DNA from: Acidimicrobiales bacterium
GTDB taxonomy: Bacteria; Actinomycetota; Acidimicrobiia; Acidimicrobiales; JAKAVM01
Reading direction: 5' to 3'
NCBI GenBank assembly: GCA_027451785.1
Contig: DAIDIS010000158.1
Location: forward strand, 1-17,621
Length of the DNA: 17,621 nt
The position numbers were made by a program, and so were the translations under genes. Under the pieces are notes generated by a model. The model had not been told where the DNA came from, made no database searches, and saw only the letters and a program-made list of their open reading frames with translations. Below, piece after piece: positions 1 to 7,148 of this stretch; positions within the stretch are counted from its first letter, which is position 1, and the number at the start of each line of letters is the position of its first letter.

Positions 1-212
1 CTCCTCCACGCTCGCACTGTGTCGGGATTCGTGGAGCACGCACGAGCAATAGCTTCGTTGGCGACACCGTCGGCTGCGAGCAACAGCGCCGATGCCTGGA
101 CAACGCATCGATGAGGAAGCGACGTTGAGCGAGACATCATTTCCAGCTCTCGACGCTGCGAACGCGAGACCTTCAGGGCAGGGGCGAGCTTGACGGGCAT
201 GAGGTCATTCAT
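1..212 (-). CDS. IS630-type transposase, N-terminal part (runs off window)
   Basis: An open frame of 70 codons on the minus strand, starting at an ATG at 212 (or a second in-frame ATG at 200) and still open at base 1. The translation has the helix-turn-helix head typical of IS630/Tc1-like transposases: a SRSQRRELEMMSRS start, a residue run like RCVVQASALLLAADG, then EAIARACSTNPDTVRAWRR. Family knowledge: this region binds the element's terminal repeats; the DDE catalytic domain would lie beyond the window edge. GGTGAG lies just upstream of the ATG. No terminal inverted repeat could be placed with confidence in the bases upstream of it, so whether the element is complete is unknown. A stand-alone HTH protein is the alternative. 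Confidence 0.72.
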   Translation of the reverse strand, partial: MNDLMPVKLAPALKVSRSQRRELEMMSRSTSLPHRCVVQASALLLAADGVANEAIARACSTNPDTVRAWR

Positions 213-504
213 GCTCACCAGCCTATTTGAGCGACGGACCACTAGATTGCCGCGGGGATCGAATTGAAGCTAAAGGAGAACCAGGGCCGACCGCTCCCAG
301 GGTGCGGGACGAAATTCCTAGGGAGCTTCCCTCAAAAAAACTAGGAAGGCATCCCGTTGCGTAGCTGATGCGGGAAGCAGAGAATGCACTTGCTCGGGGA
401 AGATCGGTGGCGCTTTTCGAGGCTTCCAAATCGACAGGCACTTGGTACAGCGGATTGTCGCGAGCGATCAGAAGGACGGACGAAAATCAAATAAGGGGTG
501 CATT
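213..504. other. Intergenic region between the IS630-type gene and the secreted-protein gene
   Basis: No convincing gene in either strand. It should contain one end of the IS630-type element and the promoter of the plus-strand gene, but neither can be fixed. Visible structure: TTCCTAG at 315-321 pairs with CTAGGAA at 341-347, enclosing a short palindrome AGGGAGCTTCCCT followed by seven A residues. On neither strand does this read as a hairpin followed by a T-run, so it is not called a terminator. AAAGGAGAA near 275 resembles a ribosome site but no start follows it. Confidence 0.5.
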
Positions 505-1638
505 GTGCGACGTAGGAAGACATCGATCGGAACTTTACCGACAGGACTAGCAGTTCAACACGTTGGCTCCGGCCAAAGGCGACGAGCAAGTATTCCTTAC
601 CCGTCGCAACCTCAAAGGCGCCATCACCTTCATCGAATGACCGGGATATGGCGATCCTTGGTGATTGCGTTCTTCACGATGTCCGTCGTGATGGCTGGGG
701 GAGCCGGAGAGGTAATTACCTCCAGCCCAGCCAGTGCTGCAACTTTCCCCGGAAACACCAACAGCTGGTATGTGAATGCTGCAACAACGCCGACCTTTGT
801 GGAGGATCAGGCATGTGCACAAGTGCAGTACGCAGCAAATGAAAACTTGCAAGGAACGGCATTCGTAGTGCTGGACTTTGGAACTCAGATACCGAACAGC
901 AACAGCAGCGACGGATGGGGTGTCTACACGCCCGGTGGCGTCTATTTACCTGATGTAAGCAAGACTCAGGCCCTGGATGTAATCGGCCTCTGGTGGTATT
1001 ACTACTTGGGCTGGGCGCAATGCGATCCGGGTCACATCCCGCTTCGCCTGATGATTGGCACCACCAATGGACGTGAAGGATCCATAGGCACCTTGGCGAG
1101 CTTCACGACCGGGAAAGTGTGGGGAGCGTTTACTGGCTATCTGTGGTCATATGGATTATCAATACACGGAATATATGCCTCCGGCGGCGATGACGTAGAG
1201 GCAACCTATAGCTCTTGGTATGACGAGTCTCAATGGATCGGTGGTTTCGAGCAAGGCGGACCGGGAGTGCTTTACTACGATTACGGTGACGCCGCTGGCT
1301 GCCCGCAGTCAGGTAGTCCTTCCCCTACGGCTGTGTGCCAAACCCCTACTTCGTCATGGCAGGTACAGGATTTCTATTGGGCCGCTTACGGCGCTGGTGG
1401 ATCGCAAGCAATGCCTGAGATCTATTACTGGCCGAACGCATTGGAATGGAACGCCATCTCTCACATGTCGGGTTCATCGCGGGGCTTGATCCATTTCTCA
1501 GCCATCACGTCTGAAGCGACAGCCTGCAGCGAGCGTGGGTGTGTCGCCGGATATACGAATCCTGGGTCGGCATGGAGCGATTTCCTTAACGTCACCGGTC
1601 AGTCGGTAACCGACACGGACATCGGCTGGCCTCAGTAA
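505..1638 (+). CDS. Secreted protein of unknown function
   Basis: I do not recognise a named family. The chosen start is GTG at 505, preceded by TAAGG at 492-496 (8-nt spacing), giving 377 residues. An in-frame ATG at 637 has no ribosome site but would begin a compact signal peptide: MTGIWRSLVIAFFTMSVVMA, then an Ala-rich cleavage region ending SPASAA. With the 505 start the signal has an unusually long, Arg-rich leader of 44 residues. The mature part is rich in Trp, Tyr and Gly and has several Cys, as expected outside the cell. Stretches such as VLYYDYGDAAG and MPEIYYWPNALEWNAISHMS (Asp after hydrophobic strands, W/Y clusters) recall TIM-barrel glycosidase-like folds, but no catalytic pair can be assigned. 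It precedes paralog A by 68 nt and could share a transcript with it. Confidence 0.72.
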   Translation: MRRRKTSIGTLPTGLAVQHVGSGQRRRASIPYPSQPQRRHHLHRMTGIWRSLVIAFFTMSVVMAGGAGEVITSSPASAATFPGNTNSWYVNAATTPTFVEDQACAQVQYAANENLQGTAFVVLDFGTQIPNSNSSDGWGVYTPGGVYLPDVSKTQALDVIGLWWYYYLGWAQCDPGHIPLRLMIGTTNGREGSIGTLASFTTGKVWGAFTGYLWSYGLSIHGIYASGGDDVEATYSSWYDESQWIGGFEQGGPGVLYYDYGDAAGCPQSGSPSPTAVCQTPTSSWQVQDFYWAAYGAGGSQAMPEIYYWPNALEWNAISHMSGSSRGLIHFSAITSEATACSERGCVAGYTNPGSAWSDFLNVTGQSVTDTDIGWPQ

Positions 1639-1706
1639 TCCACGCGTAGCTTCGCATCTCAATTCAATCTAACGCTTCATTGAAAAAAATGAAAGGAAGT
1701 AATCAG

Positions 1707-2435
1707 ATGCTTACAAGCATTGCGGGAAGACGAGCTTTCCGCACCTCATTAGCAGGGATGGTGGTGATCCCAGCCCTAGTGATTGGCATTCTTGTCATGG
1801 CCAAGGCTGGTGGGCCGAAGAACCTCCAAACCAAGCTCGTTGCCAACAACCCTCGCCTCGGAGATTGCACCTATATGGTCCCGGCCAATCTCCAGTCGGT
1901 CTGCGAGAGGATGGCCGCTGAAAAACCTACCCCGGACGAATTGGGACCTTCGACTCCTCATCTGGTAGCTCCGAACGACATGGTGACGCCAGTCGAGGTC
2001 CAAGGATCCTCATACACAACGCCATGGAATATCACAACCGAGTGGGAAGAACTAACTGGGTCTCCGGTAAACATCGGAAGCGAAAGCTACCCAGGCAACA
2101 CACTGCTCATGATCTTTGCCGGGTCGCTTACGAGTAATCCGAGCCAAGGAGTCATGTTGGTCATGAGCCAGAGTTTCCCCCTTACGCCAACAATGGGTAG
2201 CAGCGTAAACATACCGCCCGGTGATGTATACGACCCGAACATCCAAGTGATCAATGACTCATCCCATGAGGGAGCCTTGAAGATTGTTGGACAGGCCACC
2301 CCTAGGGGAGTCTCCGCGACCGCTACAGCTGGAAGTGCGACGAACTCGTCGAGTGATCAATTGGAGATTTCTACAGGTAATGGTCACAGTCTGCGGTTCG
2401 ATCCGATCGGCAGATCTTTGGCGCAGGGCAGCTAA
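1707..2435 (+). CDS. Membrane-anchored extracytoplasmic protein (paralog A)
   Basis: 242 residues from ATG 1707, which has a good ribosome site (AAAGGAAG at 1692-1699, 7-nt spacing); in-frame TTG 1680 and ATG 1689 are less likely. Residues about 14-32 form one membrane segment or uncleaved signal; the rest should lie outside. From about residue 54 the protein aligns with the outer part of the gene at 3194-4003. Shared features: a Cys pair 11 residues apart (Cys54, Cys66; probable disulfide), CERM..E.PTP, TPW..T.EW..LTG, GNT, SQGV and a closing LKI-G motif. Unlike that paralog it lacks the basic cytoplasmic head, so it cannot hold a sigma factor in the same way. Function unknown; it may be a decoy or co-sensor for the same signal (inference). 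Confidence 0.8.
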   Translation: MLTSIAGRRAFRTSLAGMVVIPALVIGILVMAKAGGPKNLQTKLVANNPRLGDCTYMVPANLQSVCERMAAEKPTPDELGPSTPHLVAPNDMVTPVEVQGSSYTTPWNITTEWEELTGSPVNIGSESYPGNTLLMIFAGSLTSNPSQGVMLVMSQSFPLTPTMGSSVNIPPGDVYDPNIQVINDSSHEGALKIVGQATPRGVSATATAGSATNSSSDQLEISTGNGHSLRFDPIGRSLAQGS

Positions 2436-2477
2436 GCCCCAAAGAGGGTCTGAGAAGAGCCAGTTCAGTTAGAGACA

Positions 2478-2514
2478 GCGCCCTTGTTGCCACAGCCAGT
2501 GGTAGCAGGGGCGC
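2478..2514 (+). terminator. Strong 16-bp hairpin after paralog A
   Basis: GCGCCCTTGTTGCCAC (2478-2493) pairs with GTGGTAGCAGGGGCGC (2499-2514) over all 16 positions, three of them G-U, with loop AGCCA. Only a weak T-rich run (TCGTTGTT) follows. It lies 43 nt past the stop of paralog A and 135 nt before the sigma-factor start, the right place for a terminator or attenuator. Confidence 0.6.
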
Positions 2515-2649
2515 AGTCGTTGTTCACTGGCAGTGCCGACGCTAGAAATCGTGGATTTTCTTTTCCCTAGACTAAAGATTTCGGCCTCCTCGTGACTTTT
2601 AATCATGATGATGCAAGTGATCAAGAGAGAGCTTCAGAAGGAGATCACT

Positions 2650-3207
2650 GTGACAGAACTGGCGGACGACGCCCAAGCCGACGTTGGGGCGGGAACACCT
2701 GGGACCAACGAGCCGCAAAGCTTCGAAGCTTGGTACGAACGCGAGGGTAGTCGTATCCAGCGTGCGCTGGTTGCTGTCGTCGGTGATATTGATGTGGCAA
2801 CCGACGCCACTTCCGATGCGTTTGCGGATGCTCTAGACAACTGGAGCCGAGTAGGCAGGATGGCCAATCCCACAGGTTGGACTTACAAGGTGGCACTCAA
2901 TGCGGCAAAGCGAAATGAGCGGAGGCGAGCGATAGAGAAGCGTCTGTTCAAGAAGCTTCCACCGGATCCTCCGGCTCATGCTGAAGCAACCGGTCTTTGG
3001 GATGCAGTTGGCCGACTTCCCATTCGCCAACGAACGGCAATAATCCTGCGGTACGTGGCGGACCTCCCGATAGGAGAGATCGCAGCAGCCATGTCGATAG
3101 CCGAAGGAACAGTGGGAGCCACGCTCAGCCAGGCGTGCCGGTCGCTTGCGGCATCTCTTGGCGACGAGTGGACGAGTGAAAAGGAGGATGCTCATGGGCA
3201 CGCTTGA
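2650..3207 (+). CDS. ECF-type RNA polymerase sigma factor (sigma-70 family)
   Basis: 185 residues from GTG 2650, which has AGAAGGAG 7-9 nt upstream; an ATG at 2605 in frame has no ribosome site. Sigma region 2 spans about residues 25-92 (starts FEAWYEREGSRI; DATSDAFADALDNW; helix NPTGWTYKVALNAAKRNERRR region). Sigma region 4 spans about 116-172: LPIRQRTAIILRYVADLPIG, then a helix-turn-helix IAAAMSIAEGTVGATLSQA. Only regions 2 and 4 are present, as in the ECF group. It would direct RNA polymerase to a small regulon that probably includes its own operon. The next gene overlaps its end by 14 nt and encodes a one-pass membrane protein, the usual place for an anti-sigma factor. No matching -35/-10 pair for its own promoter could be assigned. 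Confidence 0.88.
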   Translation: MTELADDAQADVGAGTPGTNEPQSFEAWYEREGSRIQRALVAVVGDIDVATDATSDAFADALDNWSRVGRMANPTGWTYKVALNAAKRNERRRAIEKRLFKKLPPDPPAHAEATGLWDAVGRLPIRQRTAIILRYVADLPIGEIAAAMSIAEGTVGATLSQACRSLAASLGDEWTSEKEDAHGHA

Positions 3208-4003
3208 TGATCTGGAGACGATGATCGATGATTCGCGCCTACCCAGCTTGCCTTCAGTGACAGAACTGAGGGACCGAACACAGCGAAGGAGGCGTCGGCG
3301 GCATATCGAGCGATCCGTATTTGCAGTGGCATTGGTCGCAGCTGTTTCGGTGGGATCGTTGTTCGCACTCTCCGGAAGCAGTAGACCTGCGCGGCAAGCT
3401 GGAAGTACTTCTACCACGACAGCGACATCGAGTAAGCAATCGCCGACGAGTTCTACTACTCCGATGCAGCTTGCAGCTAAGAGTCTTTTCCAGTGTTCGG
3501 ATCTGCCAACACCGGCATTGGCAGCATCATGCGAACGCATTATGAGCGAGACTCCGACGCCAGAAGAGGAGGGCCCGAACGTCCCCCACGTACTGCCCGC
3601 TAGCGACGAACAGACGCCGGCAGTTCCTTCGGGTACAACCTACGCTGCGCCTTGGAAGGTAACCAACGAATGGCAAGGTCTCACCGGTCCCCCTAACTTC
3701 CTTGGCACGGGGGGCAACACTATGGTCATAGTTTGGGCCGGAGCGGAAGCTCGGAACCTCTCTCAGGGCGTGGTACTGATGGATACCTCGCCATTCCCGG
3801 TTGCAAATGGAGGTTCTCCGGGTCCAGATGTCGAGATACCTTTCAGTGATAGCTGGGATCCAACCATCAAAGCATTCCCAACTCCAGCACAGGATGGAAT
3901 TCTGCAGATCACCGGTTTCTCGGGTTCGATCATCGATTTCACGGCACTAGACGGCAAGACGTTCCAGTTCAATTACGTCACGGAACAGCTTAGTGCTGGA
4001 TGA
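3194..4003 (+). CDS. Putative membrane anti-sigma factor with outer domain (paralog B)
   Basis: 269 residues from ATG 3194, with AAGGAGG at 3181-3187 (6-nt spacing); the gene overlaps the sigma factor by 14 nt, so translation is probably coupled. Order of parts: a short cytoplasmic head with acidic start (MGTLDDLETMIDD) and a block of six Arg (31-36); one membrane segment about 41-59; a Ser/Thr-rich linker about 60-95; an outer domain with a Cys pair (Cys101, Cys113). The outer domain is homologous to the gene at 1707-2435 (CER..SETPTPEEEGP, APWKVTNEWQGLTG, GNTMV, LSQGV). Position and topology suggest it binds the sigma factor at the membrane and senses something outside. No HxxxCxxC zinc anti-sigma motif is visible, so this role is inference. 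It is not a member I can name. Confidence 0.82.
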   Translation: MGTLDDLETMIDDSRLPSLPSVTELRDRTQRRRRRRHIERSVFAVALVAAVSVGSLFALSGSSRPARQAGSTSTTTATSSKQSPTSSTTPMQLAAKSLFQCSDLPTPALAASCERIMSETPTPEEEGPNVPHVLPASDEQTPAVPSGTTYAAPWKVTNEWQGLTGPPNFLGTGGNTMVIVWAGAEARNLSQGVVLMDTSPFPVANGGSPGPDVEIPFSDSWDPTIKAFPTPAQDGILQITGFSGSIIDFTALDGKTFQFNYVTEQLSAG

Positions 4004-4034
4004 CCATCGGGAACATTGTCCTGTTCGCTGGGAA

Positions 4035-4060
4035 ATCGGCTGAGGTCGAGCAGAGCCGAT
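4035..4060 (+). terminator. Possible terminator hairpin after paralog B
   Basis: ATCGGCT (4035-4041) pairs with AGCCGAT (4054-4060) across a 12-nt loop, 31 nt after the stop codon of paralog B; CGATTTAG follows. The stem is short and the T-run weak. Confidence 0.35.
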
Positions 4061-4226
4061 CGATTTAGTGAGGGCTCGCCTTACGATCTCGCAGTTGGAT
4101 TCCAGGCCATGGCTACTTAGCGTGCGAGGACTTGCCGCGAGGTTGATCGTCTAGGTATGTTCCTAGGGCACCTATTCCAGGTGCAGGCCGTAGAGATCGG
4201 ATCCGCCGCCGATCTCCGGTTGCTTT

Positions 4227-4256
4227 GCGATCCGTCTCTCCGTCGAGGCGGATCGC
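4227..4256. terminator. 12-bp hairpin between convergent genes
   Basis: GCGATCCGTCTC (4227-4238) pairs with GAGGCGGATCGC (4245-4256), one G-U pair, loop TCCGTC. No clear T-run on either side. It lies about 50 nt past the stop of the minus-strand HTH gene, so it may end that transcript or act on both strands. Confidence 0.45.
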
Positions 4257-4309
4257 GCCTATGCAAAGGCAGCGCAGGGCTTAGGTTTTCAGAATTGTCG
4301 GGTTCTGAA

Positions 4310-4585
4310 CTAACGAAGTCTTCCCGGCCAAATATCCGCTTCAAGCCCTGCTTCCAGTCGTGCCAACGTCGCAGTCTCGACCCACACGCGGCCCGCCAGG
4401 ATGTCGCTGATCGAAGAGAAGTCCACGCCGGTTAGTTCGTCAATCTCCCGTAATGGTCGACCCGCAATGGCGGCCCGCAATCGATTTGCCAGCCGTCGCT
4501 CTACTTCAGCGACTGGATCAGAGCAGGGAGCGTCGGGCCAGTCATGGCTATAGCTATTCGGAGCTGGTCGCACACGCCTCGGCAC
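4310..4585 (-). CDS. Small XRE-like helix-turn-helix DNA-binding protein
   Basis: 91 residues from GTG 4585, stop TAG at 4310. The last 60 residues have the layout of XRE/Cro repressor domains: a first helix VERRLANRLRAAI, then PLREIDELTGVDFSSISDIL with the turn around TGVDFSS and recognition helix SSISDIL, followed by GRVWVETATLARLEAGLEAD, which resembles the end of many short phage or plasmid repressors. No ribosome site precedes the start. TAGGTT lies 6 nt before the GTG, which would suit a -10 box for a leaderless transcript, common in actinobacteria (inference). It faces away from the recombinase-like/transposase genes across a 112-nt gap with a dyad, so it may repress them. Confidence 0.7.
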   Translation of the reverse strand: MPRRVRPAPNSYSHDWPDAPCSDPVAEVERRLANRLRAAIAGRPLREIDELTGVDFSSISDILAGRVWVETATLARLEAGLEADIWPGRLR

Positions 4586-4657
4586 GAACTAAACCTAGAG
4601 CGACGTGCCCGAGAACTGGTGGTTATCGCGACTACAAAGTGATCCACGGGTATGTAA

Positions 4658-4678
4658 GGATGTTGGTTACATCCAACA
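4658..4678. promoter_or_regulatory. Overlapping dyads, candidate operator
   Basis: TGTTGG (4661-4666) and CCAACA (4673-4678) form a perfect dyad around TTACAT. GGATGT (4658-4663) and ACATCC (4669-4674) form a second one that overlaps the first. They sit 20-40 nt before the start of the first recombinase-like gene, in the gap it shares with the divergent HTH gene. This is where a repressor site, or a translation-blocking RNA switch, would be expected. Confidence 0.35.
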
Positions 4679-4697
4679 AAGGGCTTGGAGGCGGTCA

Positions 4698-5606
4698 ATG
4701 ACGCGGAGAATCGAATACCTAATCCCGGAGATCAGCGAGGAACAATGGCAGGTCATCGGCGGCTTTGTCCGGGCGGCAGTTCACGATGTGGCGGGCGCCA
4801 CACCCTACATCGCGGCAGATTTGCTCGGGGCCACTGCCGGTTTCGTGCTCTGGTGTCGGGAGGCGTTGGGCTTGAAGCTCTGTAGGTCGGTGGTCTTCCG
4901 CAAGGCAATCATCGAGGGGTACATCCACACGGGTTGCTCATCGCTCTCGCTGGCGGCCAGGCGCAATCGTAAAACCCAGCTGCTCAGGATTTCTGAGGCA
5001 TTGTTCCCGTACGAGACGGCATTGTGCCGGCTTTCTTCGGCGAGTCAACCTAGTCCCGACAGGCCATACCACAAGGCCGAGATCGTGGCTCTCCGGTACT
5101 GGGCCAACCATCAGGAATCTCCTAGTCGCCGCAGGGAAGCAATGACGTTGCTGGCCCTGTGTCTGGGAGCCGGTCTCTCATCCGAGGACATGTCATATCT
5201 GACTGTTGGCATGGTCATCCAAGACGAGCTTGGCATCCAGATCGCAGCACCGGGTCGAAACGCTCGCGTAGTCCCGGTGCTTGCAGGGTGGGAGGCTGAG
5301 ATCGTTGCCGCCGTCGATTCTCTTGCTCCCCACCAGTATCTTTTTGACACAGGCGAGACGAATCGAGACCAAGACATCGCTGAAGAGTTCCTGGCCAAGT
5401 CGAGCTTGCGTCGGCTCGGACCCACGATCGATCGCCTGAAGGCAACTTGGGTTGTGGCCCACCTAGCTGCCGGCACTCCGATCGCAGCGCTCATGGCGGC
5501 AGCCGGGGCTGGAACCCTCGCAGACTTCACCCGATACGTCCCCCACCTGCCCGGAGTTCAGCCTGACGTGCTTAGGAATGCCCTACGTGGAGAAGCAGTC
5601 TGGTAA
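4698..5606 (+). CDS. Degenerate tyrosine-recombinase-fold protein 1
   Basis: 302 residues from ATG 4698, with GGAGG at 4687-4691 (6-nt spacing). The C-terminal half follows the tyrosine recombinase (phage integrase) core: LLALCLGAGLSSEDMSYLTV at the box I position, a strand pair IQIAAPGRNARVVPV, then DRLKATWVVAHLAAGTPIAA and AGAGTLADFTRYV at the box II/tyrosine end. The catalytic Arg of box I (normally GLRxxE) is Ser161, and the box II Arg position is Lys248. Tyr280 could be a remaining nucleophile. The N-terminal part is helical, like a core-binding domain. It aligns end to end with the protein at 6234-7148. With two of the key Arg missing it is unlikely to cut DNA by itself; it may bind DNA ends for the transposase encoded downstream (inference). 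Confidence 0.72.
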   Translation: MTRRIEYLIPEISEEQWQVIGGFVRAAVHDVAGATPYIAADLLGATAGFVLWCREALGLKLCRSVVFRKAIIEGYIHTGCSSLSLAARRNRKTQLLRISEALFPYETALCRLSSASQPSPDRPYHKAEIVALRYWANHQESPSRRREAMTLLALCLGAGLSSEDMSYLTVGMVIQDELGIQIAAPGRNARVVPVLAGWEAEIVAAVDSLAPHQYLFDTGETNRDQDIAEEFLAKSSLRRLGPTIDRLKATWVVAHLAAGTPIAALMAAAGAGTLADFTRYVPHLPGVQPDVLRNALRGEAVW

Positions 5607-6233
5607 CCATTGCAAGCATGGTTCCACCATTTCCAACTTCCCCTAAAGACATTAAAAATTGCGTCGATGGATCTGAAAGAGGGCGCGGTTAAAAACCTCA
5701 AGTCTCGCGACACTGTAACCGGTAGCTTTCCCGTCAGTATCGCAACCTCGACCCGTAACAGCTTTCCTTAGCTGTCGGCCGGCCCAGGCCATTTTTCTCT
5801 CCGGCTGCACCTCATTGAACGCCATGCCGTAGCCTTCTTGATCTTCGCTTCTCCAAGGCACAGTTGCACGCTTACACCATTGCCGATTTGCTGGTGACGC
5901 TTTCCCGGGAACCGGCGGCTCGAGCCCGGGAGTGAGTCCAGCGCTCTCGGATGGTTCCGTCGCATGGACCAACACTTCACCCGAGAGGGTCGACAGTATG
6001 CGAATCGTCTCCGAGACCAACGGAGAGCACAGGTGGAGCTGGAGCGCCCCTGCCTGTCTTGGATCCCCTTGCACCGCCAACTGGCCTTCGATCTCGGCGA
6101 GGGCCTCGAAGCGGCACCCGCAATTCGGCCTGCCGATATCACTTCCGTACCAGGCCTCGTTCAGGGGGGCGCGCCCAGGGCGCAGTGCATCGAGTCTGGT
6201 GACGTCTATTCGGATTCGTCATCAGCGAGAGAA
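5607..6233. other. 627-nt gap between the two recombinase-like genes
   Basis: No gene is called here. The frame of the second recombinase-like gene stays open upstream to an ATG at 5964, adding 90 residues (starts MDQHFTREGRQYANRL) with coding-like codon use, but the paralog at 4698-5606 has no such extension. Minus-strand open frames also cover 5652-6142, with no recognisable motif. CCCGGGAACCGGCGGCTCGA at about 5908 and CGAGCCCGGG just after it give a GC-rich inverted repeat. Possible readings: an eroded gene, a leader, or a small gene with its own product. Confidence 0.4.
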
Positions 6234-7148
6234 ATGAAAAAGCGGTTAGCCAACTACTCAACCGCCAAGGATGGCAACGTCACGCCCAAGGACGTTGAAG
6301 ATTTTGCGAGCGAAGTCGCTCGCACAGCCGGACCCAACTCAGGTTCCCATTACGCAAAGTTCCATGGCCCAACAAAGGCTATCTGCCTATGGGCGGTTGC
6401 CCAAGGAATGGCCCTCGACCCGGAGGTGATCTTCACCCCCGACAACGTGGAGCGCTTCGTTCTCGAGGCCAAGGGCCTGGAGGACAATACGAAGGCGACC
6501 TATCGTTCCGCGCTCCGGCTAGTCGGAGAACGTGTGACCACTAAGGCGCCCTGGGAGCCCAGGCCTGTTCGGTTCGCCAGGCGGGAGCTTGCGATTCCCT
6601 ACACCGCTTCTGAGATGGCAAAGCTCGCCGACTGGTCCAAGGCCCTCAACACCGAGCTAAAGCGCCGCACCGTCCAGGCGACGATCGTCCTGTGCGCCGG
6701 AGCGGGATTGACCGCCTCGGAGGCGGTTGCAGCCAAGGCATGCCACATCCGCCAACTAGGTGAGCTCCTCATAGTCGGAGTCTCCGGCGATCGGGCCCGA
6801 GACGTGCCGGTGAGGGCTGAGTACGAGGCCCAGCTGATCGGCCTTTGCCGGAGATATCCGGACGGCCCGCTGGTCGGATTGTCGGCTGCGTCGACCGACG
6901 GGAGCAATCGCTCCGATCTCATCTCCCGCAGGATGTCCGATTACGCTAGACCGGCTTCGGTGCCGCAGCTCCTGTGCTCACGACTCCGTTCGACATGGCT
7001 TTTAGCGCAGCTGAATAGCCACGTGCCCGTCTCGGTGATCGCAGAGGCTGCAGGTCTGGGCACGGTTGGGTTTGTGGATGACCTATTCGAGTTCTTAGTC
7101 CCTGTGGAGCGGCAAGTGGCAATGACTCTTCTGCGAGGACAGCTGTGA
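6234..7148 (+). CDS. Degenerate tyrosine-recombinase-fold protein 2
   Basis: 304 residues from ATG 6234, chosen because alignment with the paralog at 4698-5606 begins there; the ribosome site is weak (GAGAGAA) and an in-frame ATG at 5964 would add 90 residues. A core-binding-like region (LEDNTKATYRSALRLVGERV) precedes a recombinase core: PYTASEMAKLADWSKAL, VLCAGAGLTASEAVAAKA, a beta pair ending DRARDVPVRA, then SRLRSTWLLAQLNSHVPVSV and AGLGTVGFVDDLFEFL. At the box I Arg position there is Thr160; Arg252 of box II is kept; the tyrosine position aligned with Tyr280 of the first protein is Leu284. It therefore looks unable to cut DNA. Its stop overlaps the transposase start by 4 nt (GTGA), which points to coupled translation and joint function. 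Confidence 0.74.
   Translation: MKKRLANYSTAKDGNVTPKDVEDFASEVARTAGPNSGSHYAKFHGPTKAICLWAVAQGMALDPEVIFTPDNVERFVLEAKGLEDNTKATYRSALRLVGERVTTKAPWEPRPVRFARRELAIPYTASEMAKLADWSKALNTELKRRTVQATIVLCAGAGLTASEAVAAKACHIRQLGELLIVGVSGDRARDVPVRAEYEAQLIGLCRRYPDGPLVGLSAASTDGSNRSDLISRRMSDYARPASVPQLLCSRLRSTWLLAQLNSHVPVSVIAEAAGLGTVGFVDDLFEFLVPVERQVAMTLLRGQL

Larger units (their letters stand above)
4004..4309. other. Non-coding gap between convergent genes
   Basis: About 300 bases between the end of the sigma/paralog B operon (plus) and the end of the HTH gene (minus). No credible gene is seen; short open frames here have no ribosome site or family motif. It holds two hairpins, described separately, consistent with transcription ending from both sides. 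The left boundary of the accessory element downstream may lie here, but no terminal repeat was found. Confidence 0.5.

Noticed and set aside
315..347. Terminator at the TTCCTAG/CTAGGAA inverted repeat
   Set aside because: The A-run lies inside the loop and no T-run follows on either strand.
2833..3540. 235-residue open frame on the minus strand across the sigma and paralog B genes
   Set aside because: It is opposite two well-supported genes, has no family motif and no ribosome site; a shadow of their codon pattern.
5652..6142. Two minus-strand frames (142 and 124 residues) between the recombinase-like genes
   Set aside because: No motif, overlapping each other in different frames; kept only as part of the unexplained gap.
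4698..7148. An active phage or island integrase placed at the tmRNA gene
   Set aside because: Both proteins lack essential catalytic residues, and no second copy of the tmRNA 3' end (attachment-site repeat) was found in the window.
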